This document shows positions 56,449 to 64,000 of a DNA stretch of 64,000 bases, piece after piece. The notes under the pieces are model-generated. The model had not been told where the DNA came from, ran no database searches, and was given only the letters and a program-made list of their open reading frames with translations. The DNA is from Amycolatopsis sp. CA-126428 (GTDB taxonomy: Bacteria > Actinomycetota > Actinomycetes > Mycobacteriales > Pseudonocardiaceae). The stretch covers positions 1 to 64,000 of the forward strand of contig NZ_PPHF01000181.1 of assembly GCF_002904335.1 (NCBI RefSeq), in the 5' to 3' direction. A program made the translations under genes and the position numbers. Each line of letters opens with the position of its first letter. Positions within the stretch are counted from its first letter, which is position 1.

Positions 56449-57452
56449 GGGTGGACCCCTCCGTAGAACGTCGACGCCGAGAGCGTGTGCGTGTTCCGGC
56501 GGACGGCGTCCCCGGAGTTGCCCTCGATCATCGTGACCTGGTTCCCTTCGACCTTCTCGACGATGCCGATGTGCGTGCTCGTCGAGGTGTTCTGCGGGCC
56601 GGTGCCGAAGATCAGCACGTCTCCCGGCTTCGCTTCGTGCAGCGCGTGCTTGCCGTAGGCGTGCCCGTTGCGTTCGCCCCAGTGGTAGACGTCGCCGCTG
56701 AAGGGCAGCACCGGAATCTTCACCCCGGCCTTGCGCCACATCGCCGTCGCGAACGACGAGCACCACGCGGCGGTCGGCCCGTACGGGTTCCGGTTGCTGC
56801 CCGGCGGGTTTTCGCGCGTGCCGAGTTCTTTCCGCGCCGCGTGGACGATGTCCCGGCCCCGCCCCGGGACCTTGCTGGGGTGCGTCGTCTGCACCGCCTT
56901 GTCCGCGACCTCGTCGTGGGTCAGGTCCTTCCGCAGCTCGTGCAGTTTCTTCGCCGCCGCCTTGAGTTCGGCGTCGACGTGCCGCAGGGTCGACGCCGAC
57001 TGCCGCGTGTACCGCGGCACCAGGTCGGCGGCGTGGCCGACGGCCCGCATCAGCGCCGCCTGCGTCCCGGCCGCGACACCGGCGTCGAGAACCTGCTTGG
57101 CCTGGGCGGTGTACTCGTCGACCAGCCGCTGCACGGCCGTGTGCCCGCTGTCCACTGTGGACGCGACGTGCGCGACGACCTTCTCCGCCGCCGCGCCGGC
57201 GCCACCGGTGATCCGCAGCTCTTTCGTCAGCTTCGCGCTGTGGTGGCGGAAGCCGTCGGCGCCGCGGCCGTGCCAGTGGTCCAGGACCGTGGTGCTTTCC
57301 TTGTGGTAGGCGTCGTGCTGGGCGTCCAGCGCCCCGGCCACCTGGTGCAGGGCGTACTCGGCGCGGACGGCGTCTTCGGCCTTCCCGGCGAGCTTGTTGC
57401 GGTGCGCGATGAGGTCCTTCGCCAAGGAGTGCGCAAGCGCGTCGGTGTCCAT
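56445..57452 (-). CDS. CHAP-domain peptidoglycan hydrolase with WXG-like N-terminus
   Basis: A 335-aa protein. Residues ~1-190 are helical with LDHWHGRGADGFRHHSAKLT, a W-x-G turn as in ESX substrates, so the N-terminal half is probably a type VII export module. Residues ~200-335 form a CHAP amidase/endopeptidase domain: Cys in TAAWCSSFATAMWRKAG (~230), GDVLIFGTG, then His in STHIGIVEKVEG (~293) and EGNSGD. It likely cleaves peptidoglycan cross-links outside the cell. It starts one base after the transglycosylase stop. Confidence 0.88.
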   Translation of the reverse strand: MDTDALAHSLAKDLIAHRNKLAGKAEDAVRAEYALHQVAGALDAQHDAYHKESTTVLDHWHGRGADGFRHHSAKLTKELRITGGAGAAAEKVVAHVASTVDSGHTAVQRLVDEYTAQAKQVLDAGVAAGTQAALMRAVGHAADLVPRYTRQSASTLRHVDAELKAAAKKLHELRKDLTHDEVADKAVQTTHPSKVPGRGRDIVHAARKELGTRENPPGSNRNPYGPTAAWCSSFATAMWRKAGVKIPVLPFSGDVYHWGERNGHAYGKHALHEAKPGDVLIFGTGPQNTSTSTHIGIVEKVEGNQVTMIEGNSGDAVRRNTHTLSASTFYGGVHP

Positions 57453-57453
57453 T

Positions 57454-58167
57454 TCAGCCCTTCCCGTTCAGCGCGGCGGCGGTGGCCGTCTCGTGGTCGC
57501 GATAGGACTTCGCGGCTTTCCCCGCGGCCGACGCGAGCCCGTCGGCGTGCGCGCCGACCCCCTTGACCTGCCGCTGCAGCGCCAGCCCGAACCCGGTCAG
57601 CGCGTCGGCGAACCCCGACTCCTCGCCGATCTTCCCGAAGCTGTCGCGGGCGATCTCGCGGACGTCGCGCAGCTGCCCGGTGGCGGTGCCCAGCGCGTCG
57701 GCGACGTGCCGGGTCCGGTGCACGTAGGCGTGCAGCACCGCGTCGTCCACCCGCAGCGGGCTGCCACCTCCTCGTGCCTGGGGCTCGCCGTGGTGCTTGG
57801 TGACGTCTTGGGCGGCCTTGCGCGCGGCCGTCAGGTGGTGCTGGTACGCGCCGTTCGTGTACGTCGACCAGGGGGTGAAGTCGTGGCCGTCGCCCGAGAT
57901 GCGGTTCGCGACCCGGGCGTTGGTGTCCGGGTCGAACAACCGGTCGTCGGACTTCAGGTGGTACTGGCGGCGCCGTTCCGGGCCGAGCGCGCCCAGCATG
58001 TTGATCTGCCAGAGGCCGTAGGAGTCGTCCGGCGGGGTGGCGTTGTGCGCGGTGGTCCGCCCGCCGGACTCGGCCAGCGCGACGGCGACCGCGGTGGTCA
58101 GGCCCTGGCCGCGGAACCCGGCCGCGTAGGCGTGCCGGGCGATCTGCTCGGCGCTCAGCTTCGTCAT
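57454..58167 (-). CDS. Lytic transglycosylase/lysozyme-like hydrolase with helical C-terminal module
   Basis: A 237-aa protein from the ATG at 58167. The N-terminal domain has Glu33 in VALAESGGRTTAHN and DDSYGLWQINM, the motif of lysozyme-like transglycosylases, and a metal- or substrate-loop (FDPDTNARVANRIS). The C-terminal ~100 residues are helical (TATGQLRDVREIARDSFGKI, GFGLALQRQVKGVG), resembling an ESX-like hairpin. There is no classical signal peptide, so type VII export is plausible. It begins the minus-strand operon with the CHAP hydrolase. Confidence 0.85.
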   Translation of the reverse strand: MTKLSAEQIARHAYAAGFRGQGLTTAVAVALAESGGRTTAHNATPPDDSYGLWQINMLGALGPERRRQYHLKSDDRLFDPDTNARVANRISGDGHDFTPWSTYTNGAYQHHLTAARKAAQDVTKHHGEPQARGGGSPLRVDDAVLHAYVHRTRHVADALGTATGQLRDVREIARDSFGKIGEESGFADALTGFGLALQRQVKGVGAHADGLASAAGKAAKSYRDHETATAAALNGKG

Positions 58168-58275
58168 GGTCCGACCTTGTCCGGCCGGGGCGCTGTTCCG
58201 GTAGGTGTGGTGCACGCAGGGACAACCCGGGTGCACGCGCGGCTCATGCGCCGATGGACGCCATGGCCGAGCTGG

Positions 58276-60606
58276 TCACCCCGGTCCGGATCCGGGTCCC
58301 GTCCGGGTGCCGAGCCGCTCGTTCACCCAGACCGCGACCTGGGTCCGGTTCGCGAGGTCCAGTTTGTTCAGGATGTGCTGGAGGTGGGTTTCCGCGGTCC
58401 GCTGGGCGATGACCAGGCGGACGGCGATCTCGCGGTTGCTCAACCCGGTCGCGACCAGCCTGGCGATCTCCGACTCGCGCCGGGTCAGCGGTGGCAGGAC
58501 CGCGTTCCCGGCCGCCTCCTCGCACTCCGGAGCCGCGGCCGCCTGCGGCGTCAGGATGTCGTGGGGATTCCGCCGGTGCCCCTCGGCGAACGCCTCCTCG
58601 AATCGTGCTTCGCCGAGTGCGTCGCGAGTGGCCGCGAGCAGCTCCCGGTGGGCCAGCGACACCGCGATGTCCGGCTCCGCTCCACACCGGTCCCACAACG
58701 TCGCCGCCGTGCCGAACAACCTCGCCGCGCCCGGCCAGTCCGCGCGCTTGGCCGAGGCCCACGCCAGCCCGTCCACCCGGTACGCCGCCGACAGCACGTC
58801 CGGCCCGCGCAGGTCGATCTCCAGGGCGTCGCGCATCGCGCGTTCACCGACACCGAGGTCACCGCCGAAGAGGATCTCGGCCGTGCCCAGTCCGAACAGG
58901 GCCATGGACCGGGAGGACTCGTCCTGCCCCGATTCGCACAGCCGCAGCATCCGGTCCAGCAGCCGCCGCGCGCCGGCGAGGTCACCGCGGAACGCCGTCG
59001 CCACCGCCTGGATGAACATCGGGTGCAGCTGGTGCCGCGGCTCGCCCCGGGCGCCGAAGATCCGCACGGCCTCGGCGGCGTTCTCCAGCGCACGCGGCTC
59101 GACCGCGAGCAGTGCCACGAAGGCCCGCGCGTGGCAGATGTAGGGCACCGCGTCGTCGTCGCTGATGGCTTCGGCGAGCTTCAGCCGGTGCCGGGCCCCG
59201 TCCAGATCCGCGTGCAGGGCGGCGCACAAGGCCGCGCGGGCCTGCGCCGTCGCTCGCCCCGGGGCGTCGCCGGGCGCGACGGCGAGCGCACGGTCGAACC
59301 ACTCGCGGATCTCCCACGCGGCACCCCGGGCCATCCAGTACTCGATCACGCCGCTCGCCATCCGGAGCGCCACCGTGGCCTCCTCGGGGGTGCGCAGCGA
59401 CCACGACAGCGCCGCCCGGAGGTCCGCGTGCCGGTCGGACAGGCGGGCGAACCAGTCGTCGCGCCGGGGGCCGAACCACTCGGCGCCGGCTTGCCCGAGC
59501 AGCCGCGCGTGGTGGTCGCGGTGCCGCCGGGCCACGACCTCGGCGATCCCGGTGGCGGCCAGGTGTTCCTGACCGAACTCGCGCAGGGCCTCGAGCATCC
59601 GGAACCGGATGCCGTTCGTTTCGCCGACGCGCAGCAGCACGGACTTGTCGATCAACCCGTCCACGGCGTCCAGCACCGCGAAGCCGTCGAGCCCGGGAAC
59701 CGCGCAGACGTCCTCGGCGGCGGACAGGTCGAACGCACCCGCGAACACCGAGCAGCACTCCCAGACCGCCCGCTCGACGTCCGTGCACAGGGAATGGCTC
59801 CACTCGATGGTGGCCCGCAAGCTGCGGTGGCGCTCCGGCAGCGACCTCGCGCCGGTGGTCAGCAGCGCCAGGCTGTCCCCCATCCGGGCGACGATCTGCC
59901 CGGGCGAGAGCACGCGGACGCGCGCCGCGGCGAGCTCGACGGCCAGCGGCAGGCCGTCCAGCTGCCGGCACAACGCCACCACGGACGCCACGTCGTCCTC
60001 GGTGAGCCGGAACGACGGCAGCACCTCGGCCGCCCGGTCGGCGAACAGCCGTACCGCGTCGTAGGCGACCGCGTCCGCGACGGTCCGGGCGTTCTCCGGC
60101 GGGACGGCCAGCGGCGTCACCGGCACGATCCGCTCGCCCGCGACCCCGAGCGAACACCGGCCGGTCGCCAGGACCACCAGGCCCGGGCACTGCCGCAGCA
60201 GGACACCCACCAGCTCGGCGCAGTCGGTGACGAGGTGCTCGCAGTTGTCCAGCACCAGGAGCATCCGCCGGTCGCGCAGGTGGGCCAGCACGGTGTCCCG
60301 GGCGGTCCGGGCGGCCGTGTCGTGCAGGCCCAAGCAGTCGGCGAGCGTGCGGTTCACCAGGGTGCGGTCGCGCAACCCGGCGAACCCGGCCATCGCGACG
60401 CCGTCGGGGAAGGCCCGGGTCACCGAGCCGGCGACCCGGCAGGCGAGCCGGGTCTTGCCCACGCCACCGGGTCCGGTCAACGTGACCAGGCGGCTCGCGC
60501 CCAGCAAGCGCCGCACCCGGGCTTCGTCCTCGGCGCGGCCCACGTAACTCGTCAGGTCGCGTCGCGTGCTCACGCCGCCGTCGTCCACCGTGCCTCCGCT
60601 GCCCAT
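58276..60606 (-). CDS. LuxR-family regulator with AAA/NB-ARC-like ATPase
   Basis: About 776 aa. It has an N-terminal ATPase with P-loop LTGPGGVGKTRLACRVAG (~43-60) and MLLVLDNCEHL (~115), a GLPLAVELAAARV helix, a TPR-like middle, and a C-terminal LuxR HTH (LTRRESEIARLVATGLSNRE, AQRTAETHLQHILNKL). The codon for the first residue may be preceded by other starts; GTG at codon 12 (GGVSTRRDL) is an alternative. The family senses an unknown ligand and switches target operons. It is divergent from the PucR gene. Confidence 0.85.
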   Translation of the reverse strand: MGSGGTVDDGGVSTRRDLTSYVGRAEDEARVRRLLGASRLVTLTGPGGVGKTRLACRVAGSVTRAFPDGVAMAGFAGLRDRTLVNRTLADCLGLHDTAARTARDTVLAHLRDRRMLLVLDNCEHLVTDCAELVGVLLRQCPGLVVLATGRCSLGVAGERIVPVTPLAVPPENARTVADAVAYDAVRLFADRAAEVLPSFRLTEDDVASVVALCRQLDGLPLAVELAAARVRVLSPGQIVARMGDSLALLTTGARSLPERHRSLRATIEWSHSLCTDVERAVWECCSVFAGAFDLSAAEDVCAVPGLDGFAVLDAVDGLIDKSVLLRVGETNGIRFRMLEALREFGQEHLAATGIAEVVARRHRDHHARLLGQAGAEWFGPRRDDWFARLSDRHADLRAALSWSLRTPEEATVALRMASGVIEYWMARGAAWEIREWFDRALAVAPGDAPGRATAQARAALCAALHADLDGARHRLKLAEAISDDDAVPYICHARAFVALLAVEPRALENAAEAVRIFGARGEPRHQLHPMFIQAVATAFRGDLAGARRLLDRMLRLCESGQDESSRSMALFGLGTAEILFGGDLGVGERAMRDALEIDLRGPDVLSAAYRVDGLAWASAKRADWPGAARLFGTAATLWDRCGAEPDIAVSLAHRELLAATRDALGEARFEEAFAEGHRRNPHDILTPQAAAAPECEEAAGNAVLPPLTRRESEIARLVATGLSNREIAVRLVIAQRTAETHLQHILNKLDLANRTQVAVWVNERLGTRTGPGSGPG

Positions 60607-60755
60607 CTTGATCGGTCGCGGTGTTCGTGTCCATGTGGCCCAACCGCCGTTGCGCCGATCAGCCGGAAATACGTGTATTCATCGACGCGGGCAGCGGCTG
60701 CCGCCGTCCAGACTTCGGCGCGCCAGCGATGCCCGCCCCGCTCCGGAGGTCGACG

Positions 60756-61850
60756 ATGACCGTCCCCCAGCTCTTGCCCGACGGCGTCGCGGCGGCGATC
60801 GCCCGCGCGGTCGTCGCCGGCGTCCGGCACGCCGTCCCCCGGCACGCCGCACTGTTCGACGCGAGCGCGACGGAGTTCGTGGCCGCGCTGGTGCGCGGCT
60901 CCCGGCCGGTCCCCGCCGGGATCGCCGCGGGTGCGGACGCCTTCCGCCGCGCCGGCGTCGCGGAGCACGCGGCGGGCGGCGACCTCGACCGGCTCACGCG
61001 TGCCTACCGGGCGGGCGGCCGCGGCGGCCTTCCGCTCGTCGCCGAGCTGGGCCGCCGGGCGCACCCGGGTGCCGTCGCCACTGGGGTGGAGGCCCTGCTC
61101 CGGTGCGTCGACGTCTTGAGCCGCCTGTCGACCGAGGCTTTCCGGGCCGCGCAACCGCCGTCCCCCACCGACCTGCGACGGGACCTGCTGCGCGAACTGA
61201 TGGCCGGCCGGCCCTGGACCGACCTGGCCGCGCGCGCGAAGTGGACACCGCCCGAGCGCGTGCTGGCCGTCGTCGTGGCGCCCGGCGTGCGCATCGCCCC
61301 GTGCGACCCCGGCCTGCTCGCCGACCTCGCCGCCGAACCGCCGTACCTGCTCCTCCCGGCCCACCCCGACCCGGCGCGGCTGCTCGGCGACGGCCCGGCC
61401 GCGACCGGACCGGCCGTTCCCCCGGCCGAGGCGGCCACCTCGCTGCGCTGGGCCCGGCGGGCCTGGGCACTGCGGGACCGCGGCGTGCTCCCTCGCGACG
61501 GCGTCCTCCGCTGGCCCGACCACCTGACCACGCAGTGCCTGTTCGCGGACGAGCCGCTCACCCGCGCACTCGCCGCGCACAGCCTGGCACCCCTGGCCGG
61601 GCTGCCCGGGAACCGGCGCGGCAAGCTCGCCGAAACCCTCGAGGCAGCGCTCGACGCCCGCGGCGGCGCGCCGGAAGTCGCGACCCGGCTCGGCGTCCAC
61701 CCGCAAACGGCCCGCAACCGCCTCCGCCGGCTGCGCACCCTGTTCGGCGCGCGCTTGGACGACCCGCAAGAACGGCTCAACCTGCGCGTCGCGCTGCGCG
61801 CCGAGCGAGCTCTGGCGGACGAGACGGCACCGGCCGCCCGGACGGCTTGA
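60756..61850 (+). CDS. PucR/CdaR-type transcriptional regulator
   Basis: A 364-aa protein from the ATG at 60756 with GGAGG six bases upstream. The C-terminal ~60 residues (GNRRGKLAETLEAALDARGG, AATRLGVHP-type turn as VATRLGVHPQTARNRLRRL) form the PucR helix-turn-helix with the RNRLRRLRTLFGARLDDP ending. The N-terminal half is helical as in other actinobacterial members with an unnamed sensor. Targets are unknown. Confidence 0.82.
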   Translation: MTVPQLLPDGVAAAIARAVVAGVRHAVPRHAALFDASATEFVAALVRGSRPVPAGIAAGADAFRRAGVAEHAAGGDLDRLTRAYRAGGRGGLPLVAELGRRAHPGAVATGVEALLRCVDVLSRLSTEAFRAAQPPSPTDLRRDLLRELMAGRPWTDLAARAKWTPPERVLAVVVAPGVRIAPCDPGLLADLAAEPPYLLLPAHPDPARLLGDGPAATGPAVPPAEAATSLRWARRAWALRDRGVLPRDGVLRWPDHLTTQCLFADEPLTRALAAHSLAPLAGLPGNRRGKLAETLEAALDARGGAPEVATRLGVHPQTARNRLRRLRTLFGARLDDPQERLNLRVALRAERALADETAPAARTA

Positions 61851-62003
61851 TGATCGGCTGATGGATCGAATTCCCGCCGCGGCGCGTTTCCGGTGATTCC
61901 CTTTCGGTTCACGAGCCGATTCACGCGCATTGGCGTGGTGTGACGAATGGGCGCCACTCCGCTATAACGGCATTGTCGTGTACCGGCGGAGGGCGGTTGC
62001 GTC

Positions 62004-62519
62004 ATGGGCAAGCCAGGTGCGGACCGGCGTGTGGTCGTCGATCTGGCGCGCGAGGTGGTGGCCGAGGTCGCACCCGATGAACTGGGGCTGTTCCCGGAGC
62101 GGTGCCGCGCGTATTTCCGCCGCCGGAAGGGGCGCGGCCGGGATCCGCTGGCCATGGGCATCGAGGCGTGGACATCGGTGGCCACGTTCGCGGTCCTGAG
62201 CACGGTGCAATCCGTGCTGGTGTTCGTCGCGGCCGAGTTCAGGAAGGGCGTGGAGGAAGAGGGTGCGTCCACGATCCGCGCCTGGATCAAGCGGGGATTC
62301 CGGCGGCTCGCACCGCCCACCGACGAGCCGGACAGCGCGGTGGTGGTCGTCGACCCCGAGGAACCGCGGGGCATCCCGTGGACCGAGGAGCAGCTCGGGC
62401 GAATACGGGAGCACGCGTACCGGCAAGCCCGCGAGTTCAACGTGCCACCGGCGCGGGCGGGCAAGCTGGCGGACACGATCGTCGCGAAACTCGTCCTGCC
62501 GGCTTCCGGCGATGACTGA
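62004..62519 (+). CDS. Hypothetical protein upstream of an M48-type peptidase
   Basis: A 171-aa protein from the ATG at 62004 (GGAGG about a dozen bases upstream). There is one amphipathic or hydrophobic stretch in the middle (WTSVATFAVLSTVQSVLVFV) and a C-terminal helical domain (EEQLGRIREHAYRQAREF, ARAGKLADTIVAKLVL). It overlaps the following peptidase gene by eight bases, so the two are co-translated. It could be a regulatory or membrane partner of the peptidase. Family unknown. Confidence 0.7.
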   Translation: MGKPGADRRVVVDLAREVVAEVAPDELGLFPERCRAYFRRRKGRGRDPLAMGIEAWTSVATFAVLSTVQSVLVFVAAEFRKGVEEEGASTIRAWIKRGFRRLAPPTDEPDSAVVVVDPEEPRGIPWTEEQLGRIREHAYRQAREFNVPPARAGKLADTIVAKLVLPASGDD

Positions 62520-64000
62520 CGCGGCCACGATCGACCCGGAATCGACCGGGCGGCGGACGTTGTTCCGGGTGCCGACGACGTTGACCTCGAGGTCGCTGGT
62601 GCTGGTCCTCTGCGTCGCGGTGCTCACGATGCGCCTGTTCCAGTCCTACCGCGACGCCCAGCTGGTTCCACTGGACGAAATGAGCGATGCGTGCCAGACC
62701 CGCTATTTCGCGGCTTTCCGGTTGCCGTTCGTCCCGCAACGGCTGGCGACCTTGATGGCCGAACATCCGGAGTGCGTCACGCGGGAGAACCCGTTCCCGC
62801 TCGCGCCGCAGTGGTTCGCGCTCCTGCTGCTCGCGGCCTTGATCGGGCTGCAGCTGGTGGTGGAGCCGGCGCTGAGGATCTTCCGGCGTGGGCTCACCGA
62901 GTTGCGGCCCGAGGCGTTCCCCGACGGCGGAGACCTGTTCGGCGAAGTCGTCCGGGCCGCCGGGGTCGGCCATGACGTCCGGTTCCGGTGCGCCGCCGGT
63001 GATTCCCGGGTGGGCGGAGCGGCTTTCGGCTATCCCTGGCGCAAGTACGTGGTCCTCAACGGCGGACTGGTGCCACTGGCCAAGGACGACCCCGAGACGT
63101 TCCGCGGCGTCCTGCTGCACGAGCTCGCGCACGTCCGCAACAACGATCTCGGTATCACCGCGCTCGCCGTGGCGACCTGGCGAGCGTTCGTCGCGGTCAC
63201 CCTGATCCCGTTCGCCTTCCTGTTTTTCGCCGACGAGCAGTTCGCCACGATCACCCACTGGGGGCTGACCGCGGTGCAGCTCATCCCGTTCTCGGTCCTC
63301 GCTTTGGTGGCCCGCAACGGTGTCCTGCACGGACGCGAGTACCTCGCCGACGCGACCGCGGCGCGGTGGGCGGCGGGCACGTCCGGCCTGGACCGGCTCC
63401 TGTCGCGCGATGACACCGTGCGCCACCGCGTCCGGGTGCTGTTCGGTTTCCACCCCAGCCCCGCCCACCGGCAGCGGGCCCTGGCCGAGTCGCGGCCGCT
63501 GTGGACGAGCGGCCTGTTCGACGTGTTCCTGCTCGGTGCCCTCACCGGACTCGCGTGGCCGAGCGTCCTGTACGTCTTGCGTCGCGAGACGTTCTTCGAC
63601 GTCGGCGTTTCGTCGTCGTTGCGGGCCTTGTGGCCACTGACCGCGATCGTCGGTGCGGCGCTGGCCGCGACGGTGGCCGGCCGGGCCCGGGACGGGCGCC
63701 CGAGCGGCAACAGCCTGGTGAGCGTGGTGTTCGCCGCCGGGGTGATCGGCGGTGTGCACCTGACTTTCACCGGGTCCAGCCTCGGCCTGTTCCCGGTGGA
63801 CGTGCCGTTCTCGTGGAGCATGGCGTGGTGCGGAGTACTGGTCGCCGTGTGCTGGCTGTGGACGATGATCGTGGACGTGACGGCCCGGCAGTGGTCCTGG
63901 GCCTCGCCCAGGGCGGCCATCCCCGTCCTCGTGGCGGTCGAGGCGGCGCTGCTGACCCTGGTGCTGGCTCCGTTGCTGGCCTCCCGGATCGACCTGCAGA
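62512..64000 (+). CDS. Membrane M48-type zinc metallopeptidase, cut by window end
   Basis: The frame opens at the ATG 62512 inside the preceding gene and runs to the window edge (at least 496 residues). Hydrophobic segments lie at ~27-42 and ~100-118. His203-Glu204-x-x-His207 in GVLLHELAHVRNNDLGI is the zinc site of M48-like peptidases, and REYLADATAARWA about 70 residues later supplies the third ligand (Glu). At least four more hydrophobic segments follow, so it is a polytopic membrane protease like HtpX or an antirepressor-type relative. The C-terminus is missing. Confidence 0.82.
   Translation, partial: MTDAATIDPESTGRRTLFRVPTTLTSRSLVLVLCVAVLTMRLFQSYRDAQLVPLDEMSDACQTRYFAAFRLPFVPQRLATLMAEHPECVTRENPFPLAPQWFALLLLAALIGLQLVVEPALRIFRRGLTELRPEAFPDGGDLFGEVVRAAGVGHDVRFRCAAGDSRVGGAAFGYPWRKYVVLNGGLVPLAKDDPETFRGVLLHELAHVRNNDLGITALAVATWRAFVAVTLIPFAFLFFADEQFATITHWGLTAVQLIPFSVLALVARNGVLHGREYLADATAARWAAGTSGLDRLLSRDDTVRHRVRVLFGFHPSPAHRQRALAESRPLWTSGLFDVFLLGALTGLAWPSVLYVLRRETFFDVGVSSSLRALWPLTAIVGAALAATVAGRARDGRPSGNSLVSVVFAAGVIGGVHLTFTGSSLGLFPVDVPFSWSMAWCGVLVAVCWLWTMIVDVTARQWSWASPRAAIPVLVAVEAALLTLVLAPLLASRIDLQ

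Overview
The window is very GC-rich DNA with dense actinobacterial coding: GTG starts, ATGA/GTGA four-base overlaps, SARP/AfsR regulators, and ESX/type VII-like substrates with an EspG-family protein. The style fits a Pseudonocardiales-type filamentous actinomycete. Amycolatopsis or a relative is my inference; no rRNA or other marker gene is present to prove it.

Layout. 1-4.1 kb: the 3' part of an RHS/YD-repeat polymorphic toxin. 4.4-7.8 kb: a glycine betaine/choline-type ABC importer in which permease, ATPase and second permease are one chain. 8.5-43.3 kb: an NRPS biosynthetic cluster framed by SARP/AfsR regulators. 43.4-47.3 kb: a decayed dehydrogenase fragment, a predicted effector-like protein, a small secreted protein and a flavin monooxygenase. 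47.4-50.2 kb: a tight operon of three DUF2589-like proteins, a small beta-rich protein and a YopT-type cysteine protease. 50.5-58.2 kb: type VII secretion-like helical proteins, an EspG-family protein, two YbaB-like proteins and two peptidoglycan hydrolases. 58.3-64 kb: LuxR and PucR regulators and a membrane M48 peptidase cut by the window end.

The NRPS cluster is the centrepiece. One arm (minus strand, 16042 to 11911) encodes SbnB and SbnA (a 2,3-diaminopropionate pathway), a free-standing A-PCP protein and MbtH. The opposite arm (plus, 16228 to 30693) encodes both subunits of B12-dependent glutamate mutase (3-methylaspartate), an Asp/Glu racemase, a C-A-PCP-C-A-PCP-TE synthetase, a LanB-like glutamylation-domain protein, an MFS exporter and an ATP-grasp ligase. 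A third operon (39313 to 30750) encodes a SARP and an A-PCP-C-A-PCP-E-C synthetase. The first synthetase ends in an unpaired C domain and the free A-PCP lacks one. The simplest assembly order is therefore A-T-C-A-T-E-C / A-T / C-A-T-C-A-T-TE, a pentapeptide. By eye the first A domain has a serine code and the second an Asp-family code, which fits the methylaspartate supply.

The combination of an NRPS line with a tRNA-dependent LanB/PEARL-type protein and an ATP-grasp ligase suggests that the released or carrier-bound peptide is further aminoacylated. I know of no described system with exactly this set. Regulation looks coordinated: 11-bp-spaced direct repeats built on GATAACGCCGG occur at the divergent promoters near 39.4-39.5 kb and 42.9 kb, with weaker ones at 16.1 kb. 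A 59-residue exported peptide gene (39576-39755) sits on one of these promoters.
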